Of a stretch of 64,000 bases of DNA, positions 58,537 through 64,000 are shown in pieces. Numbering within the stretch: the stretch's first letter is position 1; the number at the start of each line of letters is the position of its first letter. This stretch comes from Hypericibacter adhaerens. GTDB taxonomy: Bacteria; Pseudomonadota; Alphaproteobacteria; Dongiales; Dongiaceae. The stretch covers positions 1,984,001 through 2,048,000 of the forward strand of contig NZ_CP042582.1 of assembly GCF_008728835.1 (NCBI RefSeq), read 5' to 3'. A program made the translations under genes and the position numbers. The notes under the pieces were generated by a model. That model searched no databases, had not been told where the DNA came from, and saw only the letters and a list, made by a program, of their open reading frames with translations.

Positions 58537-59319
58537 ATGACCGACATCCTGGTGACGGCGGAGGTGAGCGGCGCCATCGGCACCATCACCGTGCGGCGGC
58601 CCAAGGCGCTGAACGCGCTCAATGCGGAAGTGCTGCGCCAGCTTCTCGACGCGATCGGCCGCCTCTCGGACGACAAGGCGGTGCGGGTGATCCTCCTGAC
58701 CGGCGAGGGCGACCGCGCCTTCGTCGCCGGCGCCGACATCACCGAGTTCGTCGGCGCCTCGCCCGCCGACGCGCTGGCGATCTCCGAGCGCTTCAAGCGG
58801 GTGACGAACGCCCTCACCGGAGCACCCAAGCCGGTGGTGGCGGTCATCAACGGTTATTGCCTGGGCGGCGGATTCGAGCTGGCGCTCGCCTGCGATATCC
58901 GCATCGCCGCCACGACGGCGAAGCTCGGCCTGCCCGAGATCAAGCTCGGCATCCTGCCGGGTGGCGGCGGCACGGTGCGGCTGACCAAGATCGCCGGCTC
59001 CTCGGTCGCGCGGATGATGACCATGACCGGAGAGCCTATCGCCGCCGACCGTGCCTATGCGCTGGGGCTGGTGGCTTCCGTGCATGCGCCGGAGGAACTG
59101 GCCAGGGCCGCGGCGGCGCTGGCCGAGCAGCTCGCGGCCCTGTCGCCCTTCGCGCTGGCCCAGCTCAAATCCTCGCTCAACATCGCGGTCGATGCCGACA
59201 CCGAATCCGCCTGCCGCGCCGAGATCAAGGCTTTCGCCCTCTGCTACTCGACCGCGGACCAGGAGGAGGGCGCGAAGGCGTTCCTGGAGAAGCGCAAGCC
59301 GGTCTTCACCGGGACCTGA
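58537..59319 (+). CDS. Enoyl-CoA hydratase/isomerase
   Basis: A 260-residue crotonase. The oxyanion-hole residues lie in FVAGADITEF and GYCLGGGFELALACD; the two catalytic glutamates are in GGGFELALAC and LGLPEIKLGILPGGGGT. Both are kept, so hydratase activity is expected. Last gene of the degradative operon. Its 3' end overlaps the end of a gene on the other strand by 14 bp. Confidence 0.93.
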   Translation: MTDILVTAEVSGAIGTITVRRPKALNALNAEVLRQLLDAIGRLSDDKAVRVILLTGEGDRAFVAGADITEFVGASPADALAISERFKRVTNALTGAPKPVVAVINGYCLGGGFELALACDIRIAATTAKLGLPEIKLGILPGGGGTVRLTKIAGSSVARMMTMTGEPIAADRAYALGLVASVHAPEELARAAAALAEQLAALSPFALAQLKSSLNIAVDADTESACRAEIKAFALCYSTADQEEGAKAFLEKRKPVFTGT

Positions 59320-60250
59320 GCGGATCGCGGCTGTCGCCTCGCCACAGCCTCCGGCCGAGGGCCGCCGGGAGGCGCCCGTCGATCACGACCAGCCCCGCCA
59401 GGATCACCGCCATGCCGGCGAGCTGGTGCCAGTCGAGGCGCTCGCCGAAGACCAGCGCGCCCAGGAGGAGGGCGCTCGCCGGCACCAGCAGCGTGACCAG
59501 CGCCACATTGACGGCGCCGGCGCCCGACAGCAGGCGGAAGAAGATCACATAGGCGAGCGAGGTGCTGAGCAGCGCCAGCCCGACGAGAGCGGCGATCGTG
59601 GTGGCGCTCGGAAAAGCCGGCAGTTCCCAGGGCCTGTCGATCAGCAGCATCAGCGGCAGGGACATGATCGTCGTCGCGGAGACTTGCCCGGTGGCGGCCA
59701 CCAGCGGCGGCACGCCCGCGGCGCGGAAGCGGCGGCCGAAATTGTTGGCGAAGCCGTAGGAAAGCGCGGCGCCGAGGACCGCGACCTGGGCCAACAGGTT
59801 GAGCCCGAGCCCGGCGAGGCTCGCCGGCCCGACGATCAGCACCACGCCGACGAGCCCGATGACGACGCCGAGCAGCCGGTGGCCGGTCAGCCGCTCGCGC
59901 GGGTCCTGGGCCAGGAAATGGACGATCAGCGCCGTGAAGAGCGGCGTGGTCGCATTGAGGATCGCGGCGAGGCCGCTCGCGATCTGGGTCTGGCCCCAGA
60001 CGATCAGGCCGAAGGGGATCAGGTTGTTGAGCAGGCCCATGACGAAGAAGCTGCCCCAGAGCCTCGCGCTGCGGGGCAGGGAATGGCCGGTGATCCGCAG
60101 CACGACCAGGAGGGCGGCGGCTGCGAGGGCGACGCGGAAGAACACCACCGTGAAGGGATGCAGCTCGACCACGAGCACACGGTTGAAGAAGAAGGAGCCG
60201 CCCCAGACCAGCGACAGCAGGCCGAGCAGCAGCCATTCGAATCCGGTCAT
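59306..60250 (-). CDS. DMT-superfamily (EamA) transporter
   Basis: A 314-residue, ten-helix exporter. Repeat 1 starts LLLGLLSLVWGGSFFFNRV with GLIVWGQTQIASGLAAILNATTPLFTAL, and repeat 2 starts VLGAALSYGFANNFGRRF with LLSTSLAYVIFFRLLSGAGAVNVALVTLLVP. It is not closely similar to the tandem DMT pair at 29086-30965. Start at 60250 lacks a clear RBS; a GTG 9 codons upstream is an alternative. Divergent from an ArsR-type regulator that may control it. Confidence 0.87.
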   Translation of the reverse strand: MTGFEWLLLGLLSLVWGGSFFFNRVLVVELHPFTVVFFRVALAAAALLVVLRITGHSLPRSARLWGSFFVMGLLNNLIPFGLIVWGQTQIASGLAAILNATTPLFTALIVHFLAQDPRERLTGHRLLGVVIGLVGVVLIVGPASLAGLGLNLLAQVAVLGAALSYGFANNFGRRFRAAGVPPLVAATGQVSATTIMSLPLMLLIDRPWELPAFPSATTIAALVGLALLSTSLAYVIFFRLLSGAGAVNVALVTLLVPASALLLGALVFGERLDWHQLAGMAVILAGLVVIDGRLPAALGRRLWRGDSRDPLRSR

Positions 60251-60479
60251 GGGGGGCGAGGCTGTGCGGGCGGTCACGGGTGATGTCTTCGGGCGCTGTC
60301 TGGCGGGAGGGCGTTCCGGTCGGTCGGGGCGGCGGCAGTCGATCACGGGCGGGAGCCGGGAACAAGCAGGGCCGCTGTCGCAGGTCGTCTCTCTGCCTGG
60401 TTTCACGGTGCCGGTCTTCCCGATTGTTGCTCGCCTGGCAGCTTGCTCTCGGCTTGCGTCCGCTGTCCCGGAGGGACGT

Positions 60480-60495
60480 TTCGGTCGCGACCGAA
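60480..60495. promoter_or_regulatory. Perfect 16-bp palindrome upstream of the ArsR-type regulator
   Basis: TTCGGTCGCGACCGAA is fully self-complementary and lies 46 bp before the regulator's ATG, in the 291-bp divergent region. A second short palindrome, TTGCGCAA, follows at 60506-60513. The size and place suit an operator for the winged-helix regulator. No other element is seen in this intergenic stretch. Confidence 0.55.
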
Positions 60496-60541
60496 CTGTC
60501 GGGCGTTGCGCAAGCCGGGCCCGAGGCCTAGCCTCGAGCGC

Positions 60542-61240
60542 ATGAGCATCCGCGAACCCTATTTCGCCGGCGTCGCTGCGCTGATGGGCGATCCGGCGCG
60601 GGCCAATATCCTGGCCGCCCTGATGGATGGCCGCGCCCTCACGGCCAAGGAGCTGGCCCTCATCGCCGGGGTCTCGGCGCCCACCACCAGCGGGCATCTG
60701 GCCAAGCTGGTCGATGGCGGCCTGCTCGATGTCATCGAGCAGGGGCGCTATCGCTATTTCCGGCTCGCCAACTCGCTGGTCGCCTGCGCGATCGAGGGGA
60801 TGATGGCGCTCTCGGGCGAGCATCAGCCGCGCCGGCGCCTTTCGGGTGCGCGCGGCGGCGAGGCGCTGCGCCTGGCGCGGACCTGCTACGACCATCTCGC
60901 CGGCAAGCTCGGCGTCGCCGTCATGGACAGGCTTCTGGCGCAAGGGCATCTCCATCCGGGCGCGACCGATTTCCAGGTCAGCCGTCGCGGCCACGAGTTC
61001 CTCACCGGGCTCGGCATCGATGCGGCATCGGTAGCGCGCCAGCGCCGCGGCTTCGCCCGGCCTTGTCTCGACTGGAGCGAGCGTCGCCCGCATCTTGCCG
61101 GCGCCTTGGGAGCGGCGCTCGGCGACCGTTGCTTCGAGGTCGGCTGGATCGAGCGGCAGCGCGACGGGCGTGCCGTCACCATCACCGCCGCCGGCCGGCG
61201 CGGATTTCGCGAGAGCTTCGGAATCGAATTGCTGGCCTGA
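60542..61240 (+). CDS. ArsR-type winged-helix transcriptional regulator
   Basis: A 232-residue regulator. The N-terminal ArsR-like winged helix (MGDPARANILAALMDGRALTAKELA, GVSAPTTSGHLAKLVDGGLLDVI, GRYRYFRLAN) covers residues 10-85. The C-terminal 140 residues include GGEALRLARTCYDHLAGKLGVAVMD and a second, shorter wing-like segment. Metal-binding cysteine pairs such as CxCxxC are absent, so it is not a classic metal sensor. It likely controls the divergent DMT exporter and itself. Start ATG at 60542. Confidence 0.87.
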   Translation: MSIREPYFAGVAALMGDPARANILAALMDGRALTAKELALIAGVSAPTTSGHLAKLVDGGLLDVIEQGRYRYFRLANSLVACAIEGMMALSGEHQPRRRLSGARGGEALRLARTCYDHLAGKLGVAVMDRLLAQGHLHPGATDFQVSRRGHEFLTGLGIDAASVARQRRGFARPCLDWSERRPHLAGALGAALGDRCFEVGWIERQRDGRAVTITAAGRRGFRESFGIELLA

Positions 61241-61416
61241 ATCAGGAGCGATTCGGTTGTCACGGCGCTGCCATATTCGCTGCCGAACGCGGCGCAACCA
61301 TTGAAACAATTCTCCCGAGAGCGCGACATCAGCCGGAAATCGCGCCTCCCTACCTTCCCAGCATCGAAGTCCCCAACATCGAAATCGATGTCGGAACGTG
61401 AAGGAAGGATCTCATC

Positions 61417-62028
61417 ATGACCCTCGCCCTCCATCAGATTGCGAACGACAGCGCGAAGCCGCGCGATGCAGCGCCTGCATCGCAGGGATTGGCCAGCGCT
61501 CTCAACGAGCTCGGCTACGCGCTCGTACGCCCGGTCCGCTATTGGTGGCGCTATGACAGGATCATGTCCGAGCTGGTCTATCTCGACGATGACGTGCTCG
61601 AGGACATCGGTTTCAGCCGCAGGGAGATCGCCAGCTATGCGCGAAGCCGGGCCTTGCTGCGCTGGCCGGTGCGGCAGCCCATATGGAAGGCGTCGGCCGG
61701 TATCGCATTGGCGCTCTGGCGGGCGTTCATGCGGGCCCGTCAGCGCCGGGCGACGGTGCGCGAGCTGATGCTGCTGGACGACAAGATGCTGAAGGATATC
61801 GGGCTGCATCGCTCGCAAATCTCCTGGATTGCCGCGGAGATGGCGCGGCAGGAAGCGGAGCCTCGGGCGGTGACGCGGCGCTCGGCCGCCTCCGGGCCGA
61901 CGGCGCCGTCCCCCAACGGCACCGATATCGGAAACCAGTCTCCGTCCATGCTTGCCCTGAACGGCATGACCGCCGCGAAGGGCATCGGGATCCCGGCCAA
62001 CGACACGCGGGCCCGCGAAGCGTCGTAA
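61417..62028 (+). CDS. Tandem DUF1127 protein
   Basis: A 203-residue protein with two copies of the DUF1127 (YjiS-like) motif: ELVYLDDDVLEDIGFSRREI at about 51-70 and ELMLLDDKMLKDIGLHRSQI at about 116-135. DUF1127 proteins are usually 50-100 residues long with one motif. The C-terminal 60 residues are polar and of low complexity. Small alphaproteobacterial DUF1127 proteins take part in RNA and phosphate/stress physiology, but this larger form has no assigned function. RBS AAGGAAGGA. A 7-bp-arm inverted repeat (61376-61391) lies 25 bp upstream. Confidence 0.82.
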   Translation: MTLALHQIANDSAKPRDAAPASQGLASALNELGYALVRPVRYWWRYDRIMSELVYLDDDVLEDIGFSRREIASYARSRALLRWPVRQPIWKASAGIALALWRAFMRARQRRATVRELMLLDDKMLKDIGLHRSQISWIAAEMARQEAEPRAVTRRSAASGPTAPSPNGTDIGNQSPSMLALNGMTAAKGIGIPANDTRAREAS

Positions 62029-62042
62029 CCGGCCAGAGGCCG

Positions 62043-62085
62043 GCGCGGTACCGGGGCCGGGTTTCGATGGGCCCCGGTGCCGCGC
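62043..62085. terminator. Bidirectional terminator hairpin
   Basis: GCGCGGTACCGGGGCC (62043-62058) and GGCCCCGGTGCCGCGC (62070-62085) pair over 16 positions with one T-G wobble. It lies between the convergent DUF1127 and response-regulator genes; CCTTATTTCTT follows on the plus strand. Confidence 0.75.
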
Positions 62086-62087
62086 CC

Positions 62088-62810
62088 TTATTTCTTCCGG
62101 CCGCTGATATAGATGTAGCCGGCCCCGCGCACGGTCTTCAGCACCTGCGGATTCTCCGGATCCTCCTCGATCTTGCGCCGGATGCGGGCCATCCGGATGT
62201 CGATGCTGCGGTCGAAGACGTCGCCCTGGTTGCGATGGGCCAGCTCGAGCAGCTGGCTTCGGCTCAAGACGCGGTCCGGATGCGAGACGAAAGCGTGGAG
62301 CAGGTCGAACTCCATGCTGGTCAGGGGAACCTGCTCGCCGTTCCCGTCATAGAGATGGTGCGCCGCCAGATCGAGCGTGCAGTTGCCCATCTTGACCACT
62401 TCCGGATGGAGCTCCTGCGGCACGCAGGGGCGCGAGCCCTTGCCCTTGCGGCGCAGGACGCTCTTCATCCGCGCCAGCAGCTCCCGGGGATCGAACGGTT
62501 TCGCGACATAGTCGTCGGCGCCCATTTCCAGGCCGACGATCCGGTCGATCACCTGGCCGGCGCCGGCGAGGATGATGATGCCGATATCCTGCTTGGACCT
62601 GAGCTCGCGCGCGAGCGACAGCCCGTCCGCGCCCGGCAGGTTCACGTCCAGCAGAACCAGATCGATGCGGCGCGTGGCGAGGACCTTGTGCATGGCCTCA
62701 CCGTCGTTCGCCACATAGACCTCGAAGCCGCAATGCTCGAAATAGTCGCGAATGGTGGCGCGGACCTCGGGGTCGTCGTCCACCGCCAATAACGATCCTC
62801 TTTCGCTCAT
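62088..62810 (-). CDS. OmpR-family response regulator
   Basis: A 240-residue regulator with an N-terminal receiver and a C-terminal winged helix. The receiver has acidic residues Asp11-Asp13 (AVDDDPEV), phospho-acceptor Asp55 (LVLLDVNLPG) and Lys104 (YVAKPF). The usual switch Thr/Ser after strand 4 is Ala82 (IIILAGAG; PhoB has Thr83). The DNA-binding part holds LTSMEFDLLHAFVSHPDRVLSR and the C-terminal YIYISGRKK. It is 28 bp downstream of the hybrid kinase on the same strand. Confidence 0.93.
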   Translation of the reverse strand: MSERGSLLAVDDDPEVRATIRDYFEHCGFEVYVANDGEAMHKVLATRRIDLVLLDVNLPGADGLSLARELRSKQDIGIIILAGAGQVIDRIVGLEMGADDYVAKPFDPRELLARMKSVLRRKGKGSRPCVPQELHPEVVKMGNCTLDLAAHHLYDGNGEQVPLTSMEFDLLHAFVSHPDRVLSRSQLLELAHRNQGDVFDRSIDIRMARIRRKIEEDPENPQVLKTVRGAGYIYISGRKK

Positions 62811-62838
62811 TCAACGCCTCCTTCGCGCGGGAGTCTGT

Positions 62839-64000
62839 TCAACGCCAACGGCCATCGTGATCGATCCCATTCGGGTTCGCCTCCTGGGCCGAGCGAGCCC
62901 GCTCGGATGGGGAGCCGGCTTCCGTCACCTGCGCGACCAGCCGCAGCACGTCCTCCGGCAGGAACGGCTTTTCGAGGCACGGCCTCCTGGCATCGCGCAG
63001 GAAGGTCCGTGCCTCCGAGGAGAGGGTGTCACCGGTGATGAAAGCCAGCCGGTTGACCATGTGGGGATGCCGCTCCGCCAGAGCGCGGTAGAGCCCGGGT
63101 CCGTCGAGCAGCGGCATGCGGAAGTCGCTGAGCACGAGGTCGTAGTCGCGCATCGCGATCTGGTCGAGCGCCTCCTGGCCGTTGAACACCACATCGGTCT
63201 TGAAGCCGCGCCGGTCGAGAATCTCGCTGAGGGTCGCCGCGATCTCCCCCTCGTCGTCGACGACCAGGATCCGCAGGTCGCGGCGAGCCTCGTCCCGGCC
63301 GGAATCCTCCTCGGGGACGTCCAGCGGGCTCGACAAGGGAAGCTCGACCGTGAAGGTGGCGCCGCCGCCCGGCGTGTCCATCACGGATATCTCGCCGCCA
63401 TAGGAACGCACGATGCTGGAGCACAAGGCGAGACCGATGCCGGTACCTTCGCCCGCGGGTTTCGTGGTGAAGAAGGGGTCGAAGATCCGGCTTCGCATCT
63501 CGGCCGGAACGCCGGGACCGTTGTCGGACACCGAGAGGCAGGCGCGCCGGTTGATGCCGTCGAACCAGGTGCGGATCCGCAGGAGCCGCGGGCCCGGGCT
63601 GGCGGCCAGGGCCTGCTGGGCATTGACGATGAGGTTGGTGACGACCTGGTGCATCTGGTCGGCATCGACCGTGACCGTCGGTTCGTCCTTGGCGAGCTTC
63701 AGCTCGAGGCGGATATCCGCGGCGCGGAGCTGGAATCCGAGCAGGTCGACGGCGGCGTCGACGATGCCGCCAAGAGCGGTCGGCCGGGGCTCGGGCTGGC
63801 GCTGGCGCGCCATGGCGAGGAATGTCCGCACGATGCGGGCGCAGCGGTCGGCCGCGTTGCGGATGCGCTCGGCCCGCCTGACGATGGTCGCGTCCCGGCT
63901 CGTCTCCTGCAACAGCGCGATCTGGCCGATGACGACGGAAAGAGGATTGTTGAGCTCATGGGCCACGCCGGCGAGCAGCGTGCCCAGCATGGCCATCTTC
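62839..64000 (-). CDS. Hybrid sensor histidine kinase (N-terminal part outside the window)
   Basis: The last 387 residues of a kinase whose 5' end lies beyond base 64000. The phospho-acceptor region is LAGVAHELNNPLSVV (HisKA), followed by the HATPase domain: N box HQVVTNLIVNAQQAL, G1 SVSDNGPGVP, F box FDPFFTTKP and G2 GEGTGIGLALC. A C-terminal receiver has LRILVVDDEGE, phospho-acceptor Asp in LVLSDFRMPLLDG, Thr in LAFITGD and Lys in CLEKPFLPED. Input domains are not visible. It probably phosphorylates the OmpR-type regulator encoded next. Confidence 0.92.
   Translation of the reverse strand, partial: KMAMLGTLLAGVAHELNNPLSVVIGQIALLQETSRDATIVRRAERIRNAADRCARIVRTFLAMARQRQPEPRPTALGGIVDAAVDLLGFQLRAADIRLELKLAKDEPTVTVDADQMHQVVTNLIVNAQQALAASPGPRLLRIRTWFDGINRRACLSVSDNGPGVPAEMRSRIFDPFFTTKPAGEGTGIGLALCSSIVRSYGGEISVMDTPGGGATFTVELPLSSPLDVPEEDSGRDEARRDLRILVVDDEGEIAATLSEILDRRGFKTDVVFNGQEALDQIAMRDYDLVLSDFRMPLLDGPGLYRALAERHPHMVNRLAFITGDTLSSEARTFLRDARRPCLEKPFLPEDVLRLVAQVTEAGSPSERARSAQEANPNGIDHDGRWR

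Noticed and set aside
59306-59319. The 14-bp tail-to-tail overlap of the crotonase and DMT genes as a sign of misannotation
   Set aside because: Both C-termini read through the overlap with normal codons and clear stops. Short convergent overlaps are common in compact genomes.

Overview
The window is GC-rich, gene-dense chromosomal DNA. Codon use, ATGA start/stop overlaps and gene content point to an alphaproteobacterium, probably of the Rhodospirillales type. Supporting genes are a metal-site HemB without the zinc cysteines, Bpt leucyltransferase, MotA/MotB with a long MotB linker, DUF1127 proteins and an N-methylglutamate-type gene set. The exact taxon cannot be read from the sequence. I see no rRNA, tRNA, CRISPR, insertion sequence or phage gene.

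Layout. (1) 1-9018: a C1/N module. An XRE-cupin regulator is followed by mgsABC and gmaS homologues (N-methylglutamate synthase and gamma-glutamylmethylamide synthetase), formate-tetrahydrofolate ligase and a PuuC-like aldehyde dehydrogenase, with nested palindromes at the mgs promoter and clear terminators. (2) 9042-24318: a housekeeping mixture of an SDR, an acyl-CoA ligase, N-carbamoylputrescine amidase, Bpt, an RDD membrane protein, motBA, a reverse-transsulfuration pair, threonine ammonia-lyase, a penicillin-acylase family hydrolase and an ornithine/lysine decarboxylase. (3) 24333-30965: a ribose-binding-type periplasmic protein that overlaps a Cache/HAMP/GAF/HD-GYP sensor, a small membrane protein and two DMT exporters. 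(4) 31037-42842: hydrolases, a histidine-box membrane oxygenase, a BetI-like TetR regulator, a Tat-type carotenoid cleavage oxygenase, an OsmC/Ohr peroxide-defence pair, hemB and a three-gene ABC-2 exporter.

(5) 42846-59319 is the most interesting part. A GntR regulator and an acyl-CoA ligase diverge from a sugar-type ABC importer. One permease of the importer is fused to a strictosidine-synthase/SMP-30-like beta-propeller, and a free-standing propeller paralogue follows. Next come an ACAD10/11-type acyl-CoA dehydrogenase, an LvaA-like phosphotransferase, a 3-hydroxyacyl-CoA dehydrogenase, two SDRs, a thiolase and an enoyl-CoA hydratase. I read this as one uptake-plus-degradation island for an unknown lactone, hydroxy acid or related cyclic compound. 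The proposed order is import, ring opening at the membrane, CoA activation, removal of a hydroxyl through phosphorylation, then beta-oxidation.

(6) 59306-64000: a DMT exporter divergent from an ArsR-type regulator with a perfect 16-bp palindrome, a tandem-DUF1127 protein, and a two-component pair made of an OmpR-type regulator lacking the usual receiver threonine and a hybrid histidine kinase cut by the window end.
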